DNA of 64,000 nucleotides from Cyrtodaria siliqua (GCA_037043455.1 JAWPHD010011460.1:19716-83715); one strand, 5' to 3'; counted from the first letter of the stretch, positions 1-11,489 are shown. Notes: generated by a model from the letters alone, not told the origin. Translations and numbers: made by a program.

Positions 1-168
1 TGATGTTGCCATCGGCCATCTTTGCTTACATAGAGTTATATATTAAACACTTGTAACGACTACTCTGAAACTACTTGACAGATGTTCATGAAACTTCAAA
101 GGAATGGTGATCTAGCTATCAGAACTTATCAGTATAGCTTCAAGGTCATTGACCTCTTGTTTAAATAT
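1..168 (+). repeat. interspersed repeat fragment
   Basis: This stretch closely matches 10833-11000, including the shared string ACATAGAGTTATAT and the run through CTTCAAGGTCATTGACCTC. It belongs to the multi-copy family that forms the array at 9600-11010. It is non-coding, and its 5' end lies outside the window. Bases 169-288 show nothing recognisable. Confidence 0.7.
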
Positions 169-288
169 TGAATCGTGAAACCTATCTCGTGCCTATAAGA
201 ACTATGTCATTGGCAAAAATCTGAATAATTAGAAACGTATCATTAGCTGAGAGTCCGCTTTCAATACTTTTATACAAATATAACTCTA

Positions 289-1711
289 GTTAGATCATTG
301 CTTCCTACTACAATGACAGTATGCCTCCAAACTGAATCATTTCTGTGTAGAAAGTCAATTGCACCTTTGATACTTTTATTTTCTAATATGTTGATAGCAG
401 CTTTCTTATGTTTATATAACTTGCTGCTATCGAGACCTTTACTGTGAGAGTCAGAAATGATGGTAATGTCCTCCTGAATCCCACTATCTGTTATTTCAAT
501 AACTTCTTCATTCTGTGTAGAGTTCGGCATTTGAGTACTAACTGACTCAATTGATGACTGACTTGAACTTGACTCAATTGATGACTGAATTGAACTTGAA
601 GTATCCTGATTTTGTAGAATCTGATATCTGTTTACATGTGTGTCTGCCCCCTGTTTCTTTTGATTACCTTTCCAATCAAGTTTAAGTTGTTCTTTCAGAT
701 GATCATTTTCTCTTTCTATGGTTGTAATTGTTAAATTTAATTCCCTTTTCTCTGTTTCTTTAGCGACAAGTTGAGATCGTAATTTTTCAATCTCAGACCG
801 CTTTTCTGCTAATTCCTCACGGAGATTTTTGTTTTCGTTTTTGATGTGATCAAAGAGCTGATTGTCATTTTCGGTGTTGAAATGTTTTAGATGGTTAATT
901 TTTGCTTCAATGCATCTTACTCGTTCCGCTAACTCTGCTTTGCTCTTGTCGTGTTCTAGGTTTTTAATTCGAGTGCCAAACTTTTCTGTAACATTCATGA
1001 TTATAGTTTCTGATTGTTTTAAATCTTGTACGTCGGACTGAAGTGTTGCTATTTGATCGTGTACCTCTGAATTTGTTTCTTTCAAAGCCTCTTTCTGTTT
1101 TAAATCTTGTACGTCGGACTGGAGTGTTGCTATTTGTTCGTGTACCTCGGAGTTTGTTTCTTTCAAAGCGTCTTTGAGGCATTTCATTTTCTCAACTTGT
1201 GTGGCTACAGCACTTATATCAGTCTGGATCAGACAGTACTTACTTTCTAAACCGCTCAATCCATTTATTATTGTCGATAGTTGTGTTTTTATGAATGTGT
1301 CCTCATTATTTCCAGTACTATCTACACTACATGTATTTAGAGTTTTTCTTCTTCCAGTTTTACGTTCCTTCCCGTTTTCACCTTTCCCTGAAGGATATGA
1401 TTGGGCAACGTTTGTTGACGTAAATTCTGTATTTATGTTTGAACATATTGGAGTTGTAGAAACACTATCAAATTCATTCTGGATAGTATTGTCGTTATGT
1501 GACTGTGTGACATCTGGTATTGTGATTTCTGAGTCAAACGTTTTTGGAATAGTGTCATTGTCAATTACATCTGTTTCTTGAACGGGAACCTCAGATTTAT
1601 GTACTTTATTAACAAACTGAAGTAGGCGTGAAAACTCTGCCTTCGCGAACTCTTGGTATTCTGTACCCTGGCAAGTTAAGCAACCTGTGGTCAGGTGTAT
1701 GGAAAGCGTAT
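289..1711 (-). pseudogene. inverted partial copy of LINE ORF1
   Basis: Read on the minus strand, this segment encodes the same protein as residues 18-491 of the + strand ORF1 at 1925-3970. The only difference I found by comparing the translations is one Glu/Gly change. Both arms are exactly 1423 bp (289-1711 and 1977-3399), so there are no net indels. The copy keeps the coiled-coil region and the first two esterase blocks, then stops at the GSND block. It lacks the DxxH block and the RG-rich tail, so it cannot encode a full ORF1. On the minus strand its 5' side carries a short extra Cys/His stretch before the shared part, which may be the remnant of a PHD-like finger known in CR1-type ORF1 proteins. 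That last point is inference. Confidence 0.85.
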
Positions 1712-1976
1712 TCCGGAGTTGATTGCAGCATATGCCAGCTCTGTGGGATTTCAAAAACTAACACTGCAGCTGTTATTTTGAGATCATGCCTATATTTTAG
1801 GATTTGCTCAATGCTGACCTTCAGTATGTAATAGAATATAAGACTTTTTTTTTTTTTTTTTTAAACCGGTATCTGTGGTAACGATGAATTTGTCATTAAT
1901 TGGAGAGATCAAAGAAAAGTAGAAGTGCCAAAAGATCTCATTCAGATTGAGGTTAATCACATAGACCAAAAGCTGT
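1712..1976. other. spacer of the ORF1 palindrome
   Basis: This 265-bp asymmetric segment separates the two ORF1 arms. It contains a T homopolymer of about 20 bases near 1843-1862, which could be the poly(A) of a minus-strand insertion or simple low-complexity DNA. No gene is visible. Because the spacer is not itself palindromic, the structure is not a simple end-to-end foldback. Confidence 0.6.
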
Positions 1977-3970
1977 ATACGCTTTCCATACACCTGACCA
2001 CAGGTTGCTTAACTTGCCAGGGTACAGAATACCAAGAGTTCGCGAAGGCAGAGTTTTCACGCCTACTTCAGTTTGTTAATAAAGTACATAAATCTGAGGT
2101 TCCCGTTCAAGAAACAGATGTAATTGACAATGACACTATTCCAAAAACGTTTGACTCAGAAATCACAATACCAGATGTCACACAGTCACATAACGACAAT
2201 ACTATCCAGAATGAATTTGATAGTGTTTCTACAACTCCAATATGTTCAAACATAAATACAGAATTTACGTCAACAAACGTTGCCCAATCATATCCTTCAG
2301 GGAAAGGTGAAAACGGGAAGGGACGTAAAACTGGAAGAAGAAAAACTCTAAATACATGTAGTGTAGATAGTACTGGAAATAATGAGGACACATTCATAAA
2401 AACACAACTATCGACAATAATAAATGGATTGAGCGGTTTAGAAAGTAAGTACTGTCTGATCCAGACTGATATAAGTGCTGTAGCCACACAAGTTGAGAAA
2501 ATGAAATGCCTCAAAGACGCTTTGAAAGAAACAAACTCCGAGGTACACGAACAAATAGCAACACTCCAGTCCGACGTACAAGATTTAAAACAGAAAGAGG
2601 CTTTGAAAGAAACAAATTCAGAGGTACACGATCAAATAGCAACACTTCAGTCCGACGTACAAGATTTAAAACAATCAGAAACTATAATCATGAATGTTAC
2701 AGAAAAGTTTGGCACTCGAATTAAAAACCTAGAACACGACAAGAGCAAAGCAGAGTTAGCGGAACGAGTAAGATGCATTGAAGCAAAAATTAACCATCTA
2801 AAACATTTCAACACCGAAAATGACAATCAGCTCTTTGATCACATCAAAAACGAAAACAAAAATCTCCGTGAGGAATTAGCAGAAAAGCGGTCTGAGATTG
2901 AAAAATTACGATCTCAACTTGTCGCTAAAGAAACAGAGAAAAGGGAATTAAATTTAACAATTACAACCATAGAAAGAGAAAATGATCATCTGAAAGAACA
3001 ACTTAAACTTGATTGGAAAGGTAATCAAAAGAAACAGGGGGCAGACACACATGTAAACAGATATCAGATTCTACAAAATCAGGATACTTCAAGTTCAATT
3101 CAGTCATCAATTGAGTCAAGTTCAAGTCAGTCATCAATTGAGTCAGTTAGTACTCAAATGCCGAACTCTACACAGAATGAAGAAGTTATTGAAATAACAG
3201 ATAGTGGGATTCAGGAGGACATTACCATCATTTCTGACTCTCACAGTAAAGGTCTCGATAGCAGCAAGTTATATAAACATAAGAAAGCTGCTATCAACAT
3301 ATTAGAAAATAAAAGTATCAAAGGTGCAATTGACTTTCTACACAGAAATGATTCAGTTTGGAGGCATACTGTCATTGTAGTAGGAAGCAATGATCTAACA
3401 CAAACAAGCAGAGAGGAAGCTATAACTGACATGCGATCCTTTATTGCCTTGCATGAGGAAAAATTTCCAGATTCAAGTCTTCATATTTTCCCTGCTATTC
3501 ACAGACTTAATGACCAGGCATACAACGTAAAAGTCAATGATTTCAACAAATGTTTATTTAACTTTCAGTCGCAACATACCAGCATAATCAGAAATACGTC
3601 TATACACGAACTGAGCCCAGACTTGTTTGCTCAGGACAATGTGCACTTTTCTAAGTCTGGTACATTGGCAATGGTCAATGTCTTAAAATCACACCTCAAT
3701 CCTGTTCTTGGAATGTTGCCTTACATTCCAAATACTAGACTAAACAAACTTTCACAATACAGAAACTATTATAATCCTAAAAACATAGTGAGAGGTGAAC
3801 CACAAAATTCAGCATCTACATGCCGCATCAATATTCGTCCCAATGGGCCAAATGGAAGGGAGCCCAGAAGATTTGGTGGAAGGGAGTCCGGAGGGCCTAG
3901 GGGTAGAGGCCAGGCTCAGAACAACAATATCAAATATGAACTAATGCGTTTTATTGACAATCTCTACTAA
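1925..3970 (+). CDS. LINE ORF1 protein with SGNH esterase-like domain
   Basis: This frame is open for 681 codons. It has a short Cys-x2-Cys motif near residues 26-29, a long charged coiled-coil region (about 150-360, with a 25-residue internal duplication of the SEVH-QIATLQSDVQDLKQ type), a Ser-rich linker, then an SGNH/GDSL hydrolase-like domain. Block I is ISDSHSKGL with candidate nucleophile Ser439. Block III is GSND (487-490). Block V is DNVHF with Asp571 and His574. An RG/GG-rich tail, likely nucleic-acid binding, ends the protein. ORF1 proteins bind element RNA; the role of the esterase domain in CR1-like elements is not settled. No good ATG precedes the coding similarity: the frame opens at a GTG, so the start is unknown and the copy may be 5' truncated. 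The stop codon is followed by a partial duplicate of the last 60 or so bases. Confidence 0.8.
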   Translation: MPKDLIQIEVNHIDQKLYTLSIHLTTGCLTCQGTEYQEFAKAEFSRLLQFVNKVHKSEVPVQETDVIDNDTIPKTFDSEITIPDVTQSHNDNTIQNEFDSVSTTPICSNINTEFTSTNVAQSYPSGKGENGKGRKTGRRKTLNTCSVDSTGNNEDTFIKTQLSTIINGLSGLESKYCLIQTDISAVATQVEKMKCLKDALKETNSEVHEQIATLQSDVQDLKQKEALKETNSEVHDQIATLQSDVQDLKQSETIIMNVTEKFGTRIKNLEHDKSKAELAERVRCIEAKINHLKHFNTENDNQLFDHIKNENKNLREELAEKRSEIEKLRSQLVAKETEKRELNLTITTIERENDHLKEQLKLDWKGNQKKQGADTHVNRYQILQNQDTSSSIQSSIESSSSQSSIESVSTQMPNSTQNEEVIEITDSGIQEDITIISDSHSKGLDSSKLYKHKKAAINILENKSIKGAIDFLHRNDSVWRHTVIVVGSNDLTQTSREEAITDMRSFIALHEEKFPDSSLHIFPAIHRLNDQAYNVKVNDFNKCLFNFQSQHTSIIRNTSIHELSPDLFAQDNVHFSKSGTLAMVNVLKSHLNPVLGMLPYIPNTRLNKLSQYRNYYNPKNIVRGEPQNSASTCRINIRPNGPNGREPRRFGGRESGGPRGRGQAQNNNIKYELMRFIDNLY

Positions 3971-4050
3971 AACACTTAGGGCCATGCTCAGACCAACAAT
4001 ATAAAATATGAATTAATGCGTTTTATTGACAGTCTCTACTAAAACACTTA
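3909..4050 (+). repeat. 72-bp tandem duplication across the ORF1 stop
   Basis: Two units (3909-3980 and 3981-4050) share the string from GCTCAGA through CTCTACTAAAACACTTA with only a few substitutions. The first unit contains the ORF1 stop at 3968-3970, and the second lies in the inter-ORF spacer. 4051-4197 is the rest of the spacer and has no gene. Confidence 0.85.
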
Positions 4051-4197
4051 ATTTTTGGTCTGATACAAGTACATGTATACTTACTGTAATGTCATTCTAG
4101 TCGATATGAAATTATCTAGTCAAATCATTCCCATAAGTAGGCCGATAGTATATCGTTGATCAGGTAAGCGTGGTTAATAAAAGCGTGTTTAATAACA

Positions 4198-7100
4198 ATG
4201 CTTACCATAGGATGTTGGAATATTAGAGGTTTTTGTGTTAGTAAATTAGAGTTAGATATTTTTTCTAAGTTAGATATTTTTTGTCTTAGTGAAACGTGGC
4301 AGACTCAGGATTCAGCTATTTCTTTGCCAGATTTTGAATGCATTTTTGTGAAAGCCCAGAAAATAAAAAAGAAAGGTAGACCCTCAGGTGGTCTGACACT
4401 ATACTTCAGACGTAACCTTAGAAATGGCATATCGATACAATATAAAGATTCTAATCGTATTTGGATAAAGCTAGATAAGGATTATTTCAACTTACATAAA
4501 CACTTATTTATTTGTTCGGTATATATAAAACCATCATTGTCAAATGAAAAACTAGAAGAAACGTTCAACCTTTTATCAGATTATATTGCAAATTACTCCT
4601 CCATGGGAGATATAGTATTAATGGGTGACGTGAATGGAAGAACGGGCCTAGAACCGGACTACGTAACAACAGATACAGACTCTACACAATTTAGTTCTGT
4701 ACCATTACCTTATGATTATATGTACGACAATATGTCACGTAGACAAAATAGAGATAAGGTGGTTAATAAACAAGGCTCTTTATTGTTAGACATTTGTAAG
4801 GAAAGTCAAATTAGAATACTAAACGGCAGAGAAATGGGTGATTCCTTAGGAAACTACACATTTTATAACTCAAATGAACAGAGTACTGATGACTATATTA
4901 TGTTGTCTGAAAATTTGTTAAAGAAAGTACAGTTTTTCAACATTTTGCCACCAAATGAACTTTCAGACCATTGTATATTGTGGATGGGATTAAAATGTAC
5001 CTACAGCATTCCATGTACATCTCCAGTTAACAAACAATCAGGAAAGCCATTTCCTGGAAAATTTAACATCAACGGAAATGATTTAAAGTCAAAATATCAA
5101 AATGCACTTTTAGATGTAAATGGACAAATTCTCATTCAGGATTTCTTTGAAAGCTTAAACTCAAAAGATCCATCTATAAATACATTAACTGAAAAGTTAA
5201 CAAATATATTTATATCAGCAGGAATTAAGTCGACTCCTTTTAAAAAACTTCAAACCAAAACTCAAAAAAACAAAATCAAAATCCATTAAAAAATGGTTTG
5301 ATAAAGACTGTTTAATATTTAGAAAAGAAATAAGACAATTGGGGAAAAAACTGCAAAAAGATCCTAATAATATTTATTTAAGAAAAACTTTTCATGAAAA
5401 TAGAAATTACTATAACAGGTTGGTTAAAAGGAAAAAATCTGACTTTGTTAAAGCCATAACAAACGAATTAGAGGACCTCCACGAGAATGACCCGAAAGCA
5501 TTTTGGAAAACTATAGACTCTCTAAAAAAGATAGATTGTTCAAACGAAAACCCAATATCTGTTGATAGATGGATTGACCATTTCAAAAGTTTACTTAACA
5601 AAGAGAATGACATTTTAAATTTGGAGGTAGAAGAAAATAACAATAAATTCAATACACAGCTAGATTTTGATTTTACCCATAAAGAAATTTCAGACAGAAT
5701 CACATCATTAAAAAACAATAAGCAACCGGGCATGGATCTTGTTATCAATGAAGTTATAAAATTCAGCAAGCCAATTTTAATTGACCTATTAGTGGGATAT
5801 TTCAATAAAATTCTTACTTCAGGAACATTTCCGGATCAATGGAACATATCTATTATTTTTGTAATACATAAAACTGGAGATGTAAATGATTGTAATAATT
5901 ACAGAGGCATAAGTATTTCGTCATGCATAAGTAAATTATTTACTTCATTATTGCAGCACAGGTTACAAACATTCATAGACAATAATCACTTACGTAATGA
6001 ATATCAGGCAGGTTTCAGACCAGGCTATAGAACCACAGACCATCTTTTTATATTAAAAACTCTGATTAACAAATATGTATATAAGAACAAAAAACCGATT
6101 TATGCAGTATTTGTTGATTTTTCTAAGGCATTTGACACAGTGTGGAGACCAGGTCTCTTTAAAAAACTTCTCAATCTTGGTGTTGGTGGTAACTTCTACA
6201 ATATTGTAAAACATATGTATTGTAATACTAAGTTTGTTTGCAAAAATGAGAACTACATATCTGATACTATAAATTTTAATAATGGAGTAAAACAAGGGGA
6301 CGGATTAAGTCCCCTCCTGTTTAATATCTTCACCAATGATCTACCAAATATCTTTAGTAACTCTAACTGTGATTCACTCTGGCTTCAAGAATCACCACTT
6401 AGCTGTTTACTCTATGCAGACGACCTTCTTATATTTTCTGAATCTGAATCTGGTCTGCAAAACTGCTTGAACAACCTGTCAGAATATTGTACAAGATGGA
6501 AGTTGACAGTAAATACAAACAAAACTAAAATTATGATATTTAGCAATGGTAAAAGGAAATTACGTGCCCCTAAATACATTAATGGAATCAAACTGACGCA
6601 GGTAGACACTTACCGATATCTTGGTTTTGAAGTATTTTTCAATGGTAACTTAAAACATACAGCTAATGCTTTGTATGAAAAAAGTCTGAAAGCAATTTTT
6701 TCATTGAAAAAGAAGCTAAATAACTTTGAAGATATCCCAGTTCACATTCAGTTGAAATTATTTGATGCTCTTATTAAACCTATATCCACCTACGGAGCAG
6801 AAATCTGGATAGCTGACTTCAATTGCAAACTTAATAAACTCGATAATCTTCCCTTTGAAAAACTTCATAACAGATTTTGTAAACATACATTAGGGGTTCA
6901 CAAGAATTCATCAAATTTTGCATGCCGCTGGGAATTAGGCAGATCTCCCATCTTTCAATTTGTGACTGATCAGTCTTTTAAGTTCTATGATCTATTACGT
7001 CAACTTCCACCTTCAAGGCTTTTATTTAAGGCATTTATCACAGATACTAATCTTTATAATGAGCGGAGCCAGTCCTGGTATAAATTTTTGTCAGATAGGG

Positions 7101-7608
7101 CAACAGAACTACATATTGATACAAATAATTTTGACATGAACCATTTTAGATCAAAATCTAAATCTCATTATTCGGAAACTTTGGATGCTAATCTTTGTAA
7201 TTATAAAGTCAACCAAGAACTCAACTTAATTTTTACTCAAATATTTGTGACAATTTTGGAATTCAGACATACCTACAACTTGGATTACCAAAATCAATTA
7301 TTAGGGATTTAACTAGGCTAAGAATAAGCTCACACAGACTTAAAATAGAAATAGGTCGATATGCCCGTCCTAAAATACCACGTGATAGCAGATTATGCTC
7401 TTTCTGTGATAAAATTGAAGATGAAATACATTTCCTGTTGCACTGCAATAGAAATTTGCAAGAAAGAAAAGTGCTATATAAACAATTCTCTTCACTAGAA
7501 ATCAATTGCGAAGACATTATCTTAGCTAAGAAACTTTTAAATCCAAATACCAAAAAGGACTGTTCCCTTCTCTGCTCTTTCATATCAAAGTCATTAGTTA
7601 ATATGTAA
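4198..7608 (+). pseudogene. LINE ORF2: endonuclease-reverse transcriptase, two frameshifts
   Basis: The first segment (4198-5289) is an APE-type endonuclease: GCWNIRG at residues 5-11, catalytic-type Glu32 in LSETW, GDVN at 143-146, and the LSDH motif with Asp257 and His258. The frame then shifts by one base inside the oligo-A tracts at about 5264-5290. The continuing frame reads a W-F-D-x-D-C motif, then the reverse transcriptase to 7312, with FVDFSKAFDTV (about 6110-6140), GVKQGDGLSPLLF and the catalytic YADD at 6413-6424. A second one-base shift near 7297-7300 returns to the first frame. That frame continues to a stop at 7606-7608 and holds a C-x2-C-x7-H-x4-C zinc knuckle at 7396-7446. The full product would be about 1130 residues, normal for this class. 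The enzyme nicks target DNA and primes cDNA synthesis there. Decay or assembly error in homopolymers could both explain the shifts. Confidence 0.9.
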
Positions 7609-7836
7609 TCTTTTTATAGGCAGATCATTATATAAACTACACAATATAATATGTATGCATGTATTTTAAATACACTATTGTTGTAGTATACTCTATAATA
7701 GCAACTGATCTTTTTCTACTTTCTGTTCTAGGATGATAACTGTACTCTGTTTATTTCTGTACTAGCTTGTTTATACAGTTTTTCCTAATAAAGAATTGAA
7801 TTGAATTGAATTGAATTGAATTGAAATTGAATTGAT
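7609..7836 (+). other. LINE 3' UTR and microsatellite tail
   Basis: This short 3' UTR has an AATAAA at 7787-7792 directly before a tail of about seven TTGAA-like repeats. Short tandem 3' tails instead of poly(A) are typical of CR1/L2-type elements. Confidence 0.75.
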
Positions 7837-9056
7837 ATAGATAGATACAAATCCTAAAATTCGTCAACTTTCAGACTCCAGTGTATAAAACAAAAATACA
7901 AGTTCAACAATTAGCCAAATATACAAGTTCCACTATTAGCCAAATAAAGAAATATGGTTTAGTTACCGTTCGGTTCCTGATATATTTGCTGTCGCATCTT
8001 GCAGTTCTCATATCCGCATCCTCTCGAACTTATGTGTAGAATCTGCCATTCACAACGTCTCGAATTTCTGCAGGGAGCAGTTAGTAATTTCGCAGCGACA
8101 CTCAACGTCATAATGGCGAGTTAATACACTTAAGACGTTAAGTGGCGCTACGGTCGATAAACAAATCGCACATACCGGTTGATAATGATAGGGTAGAAAT
8201 ACAATAAGAAAACAACTCATTTAGCGAAGAACACCGATTACAAAATTGTAATATTGTAGTATTGAAATTGTCACAAAGAAACAAGAAATATACACACAAG
8301 GGAAAACAATTAACCCGTTAAGACTTAGCGGTTGCAAGTTACAATGTTGCATTGTTGCATTTGTCACAAATAATTAAGAAGTATGCAACATATACATACA
8401 TGGGATTTTGTGGAAATACAAATAACAAATTAAGAAAATGAAATGTAATACAAAGCATTGAGAAAATAACATTGAGATGATAGCAAGATGCCATACATAT
8501 GTGCAATAAGCAATAAAGCAACATAGACTTATGACGGCTATGCCCTTCCATACTCGGAAGCTATTTTACGCTTGCGTAAAACCTTGCTTCTTTTTTTTTA
8601 TAGCTATTTGTTCGTTATACGCATTGGTACGGTATGCCTTTTACCCCCACTCCATAATTTGTGTATACATAACACAGTTATTTCCCTTTGATGAAAAAAA
8701 AGAGCTGGCCTAATAAGGTGTGTGATAACAACAAAAATATCCGAACGTCATTTACTTGGAGTGTAATCAATCAGGAAGTTATTTGTTTAAATTGTTAACA
8801 CAGTTGTAGCTGTTACCTGTCATACTGTTTGTGAGTTGCTAGTGTTTCTGGAATGTAAATTATTTAATTTAGATGACAAGTATTTCTTGGAACAAATCAA
8901 ATGTAAATTATATATTGGGATTCTAAAATATAATTTGCGGGTTTTTTACTTTCAGTTTCACTTTCACACAACAAGTCTGAACTGTATTGGACCAAACTTA
9001 GTGTCGTCGAGTATTGTAACCAGGAAGAAGAAGTTAGTTTGTGTCTTTTGGTAAGT
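7837..9056. other. intergenic, no gene seen
   Basis: This is AT-rich DNA with short frames only. None shows codon structure, splice context or a recognisable motif. The short direct repeat CAAGTTC(A/C)A(C/A)(A/T)ATTAGCCAAAT at about 7900-7945 is the only structure noticed. Confidence 0.5.
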
Positions 9057-9058
9057 TT

Positions 9059-9166
9059 AACTACAATCGACTTTTCACTTTGTTTAAAAATAGTAGTATT
9101 TATTCAAATTTTAACTACAATCGACTTTTCACTTTGTTTAAAAATAGTAGTATTTATTCAAATTAT
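9059..9166 (+). repeat. 54-bp direct duplication
   Basis: Two adjacent units starting at 9059 and 9113 begin AACTACAATCGACTTTTCAC and are almost identical over 54 bp. The sequence is non-coding. A small hairpin, GGATCCTTC-7 nt-GAAGGATCC, lies shortly downstream at 9336-9360. Confidence 0.9.
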
Positions 9167-9461
9167 TGTTAACTTCCAGTTTCTGTATATAATTTAGTCT
9201 GTTTTTGACTTTTATGCCCTACTGTATGGGTAAGATTAATCAGAGTCTTCTGACAAATATAACAACACTATTGACCTACTGTAATCAACCTACTGTAATC
9301 AGTACTGAAAAAGTATGTTTACTCTGAGTAGTCGGGATCCTTCTATTATTGAAGGATCCTGGTTTACTGTAGAGTAGATTCTTTAAGGGTTTAATATTAG
9401 ACATGCAGTATTAAATGTATGCTGGTTGGCTGTATGTAATCGCAACAAAAATAAAATCACC

Positions 9462-9520
9462 ATGGCGTGGTCTAGTGATGGAGCATCAGCCTCGCATGTG
9501 GGAGATCGAGGGTTCAGTTC
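9462..9520 (+). repeat. tRNA-like SINE head fragment
   Basis: TGGTCTAGTGATG resembles a Pol III box A. It is followed about 30 nt later by a degenerate box B, GGGTTCAGTTC. After box B the sequence runs straight into the family of the next array (CTTGAAAACTATAAGTGATA), so this is a truncated or chimeric SINE head, not a tRNA gene. Confidence 0.5.
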
Positions 9521-11010
9521 TTGAAAACTATAAGTGATATTGATATGATCAGCATGACTTGATGTTGGTCTTGGTCGAAAATTGTTTTGATTCAACGTTA
9601 AACTTGGCTGCAGCGGCTATCTTTGTTTGCATAGAGTTATATAGTAAAAACTTGTAGCGACTACTCCTCTGAAACGCCTTTACATATTTTCATGAAACTT
9701 AACAGGAATGTTGCTCTTGATGACTAGTTGATCCTTGCAAAATTTCAGATCAGCCGGAAATTCAAGTTGGCCGCCACGGCCAAAAATAGATTTTTAAACA
9801 ACAAGTTTGTAACGACTACTTCTTGAAAACTTTAAGTGATATTGATATGGGACTTTTTTAAAATTATCAGCATGACATGATGTTGGTCCTTTTCGAAATC
9901 GTTTTGATTCAACGTTAAACATGGCTGCCAGCGTCCATCTTTGTTTACATAGAGTTATATAGTAAAAACTTGCAGCAATTACTGCTCTGAAACTACTCGA
10001 CGGATTTTCATACTTCACAGGAATGTTGCTCTTGATGTCAAATTGATCCTAGCAAAATTTCAGGTCGGCCAGAAATTCAAGATGTCTGCCACGTCTAATA
10101 ATAGATTTTTAAAAAACAAGTTTGTAGTGACTACCTCTTGAAAACTATAAGTGATATTGGTATGGGACTTTTTCTAAAATGATCAGCATGACATATGTTG
10201 TTGATCATTGTTGAAAATCATTTTGATTCAACGTTAAATATGGCTCCCAGCAGACATCTTGTTTACATAGAGTTATATAGTAAAACCTTGTAGCGACTAC
10301 TCCTCTAAAACTACTTGACAGATTTTCATGAAGCTTCACAGGAATGTTGCTCTTGATGTATGGCCGCCATAGCTAAAAATAGATTTTTAAAAAACAAATT
10401 TGTAGTGATTACTTCTTGAAAACTATAAGAGATATTGATATGGAACCTTTTCTTAAATGATCAGCATGACATGATGTTGGTCCTTATTGAAAATCGTTTT
10501 GATTTGTCATTAAACATGGCTGCCAGCAGCCATCTTTGTTTACTTAGAGTTATATAGTAAAAACTTTTAGCGACTACTTCTCTGAAACTACTTGAAGAAT
10601 TTTCATGAAACTTAACAGAAATGTTGCTCGTGATGTCTAGTTGATCCTAGCAAAATTTCAGGTTGGCCGGAAATTCAAGATGGCCGCCATGGCTTTTAAA
10701 TAGATTTTTAAATAACAAATTTGTAGCGACTACTTCTAGAAAGCTATAAGTGATATTGATATCGGACTTTTCTAAAATGATCAGCATGACATGATGTTGG
10801 TCCTTGTTGAAAATTATTTTGATTCAACATTAATCATGGTTGCCAGCGGCAATCTTTGTTTACATAGAGTTATATATAAAACTTTGTAACGACTACTCCT
10901 CTGAAACTACTTGACAGATTTTCATCAAACTTCACAGGAATGCTGATCTAGCTATCAAACTCTATCAGTAGAGCTTCAAGGTCATTGACCTCTTGTTTCA
11001 CTCACTTGCA
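9521..11010 (+). repeat. array of ~300-bp interspersed repeat units
   Basis: About five diverged units each contain TACATAGAGTTATATAGTAA, CTCTGAAACTACTTGA, a CAAGATGGCCGCCA block, and TTCTTGAAAACTATAA followed by GATCAGCATGACAT. Related single units occur at 1-168 and 18600-19070. Open frames here are small and unconserved between units. The tandem arrangement suggests local expansion of an interspersed family. Confidence 0.8.
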
Positions 11011-11138
11011 TATGCTCTTTTGTGAAAAGAACAACATTTCTGCCATCTCGTGAAGTATTTCCCTTTAATCGAAGCAGTTAAATAATCTCTAATTTGATGC
11101 AAAACAAAAAGTACATGAGTTTTAAATGATAATGTTCG

Positions 11139-11352
11139 TGGCAAGACACTTTTCCTTAGCCTCGTCTATCGGATGGGAACATAAACATTGCGGTCCCCTG
11201 TATCGGTCTATCCTCCGAGCACGTTAAAGAACCATAGGAATCTTTTCGATAATAAGAGTAGGGCACGGTTTCCGGATTCCTCTGTATCCTTCCCCTCTCT
11301 CTAGGGCGGCTCTAAATAACCTATACTGTGTTGATGAGCTGTTAAACAACAT
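11139..11352 (+). repeat. 5'-truncated SINE body
   Basis: Bases from GGCAAGACACTTTTCC to GTTAAACAACATTCATTC match the body and 3' end of the full SINE at 22173-22492. Shared segments include ATCCTCCGAGCACGTTAAAG and CGATAATAAGAGTAGGGCA. The tRNA head is missing, as expected of 5' truncation. Confidence 0.85.
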
Positions 11353-11489
11353 TCATTCTATATACGGTACATGACAATAGTCACTTGAGTATACACAACA
11401 TTCGATACAGCATATAAGACCACACATATTTCTGACCATGCTTAAATAACCTGACAGTAAACCCGCAACTCTGACATTAAGGTTAACTT

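Larger units (their letters stand above)
1925..7836 (+). mobile_element. CR1/L2-like non-LTR retrotransposon (LINE)
   Basis: Two ORFs in the usual LINE order are followed by a 3' UTR, an AATAAA at 7787-7792 and a short-period tail of TTGAA-type repeats (about 7794-7833). ORF1 has an esterase-like C-terminal domain, and ORF2 has endonuclease then reverse transcriptase. No RNase H domain was seen. Esterase-bearing ORF1 proteins are described for CR1/L2-like elements, so I place it there. The clade assignment is inference and needs an RT tree. The true 5' end is not defined: the frame of ORF1 opens at 1925 without an ATG, and the palindrome obscures the 5' region. ORF1 is intact but ORF2 is broken twice, so this copy is probably recent but dead. 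Confidence 0.85.

Noticed and set aside
289..3399. Twin-priming inversion of a LINE
   Set aside because: Twin-priming inverts a segment without duplicating it; here both arms contain the same codons.
5264..5339. Programmed frameshift in ORF2
   Set aside because: A second unrelated one-base shift occurs at 7300 and ORF2 of such elements is normally continuous. Decay or sequence error is simpler.
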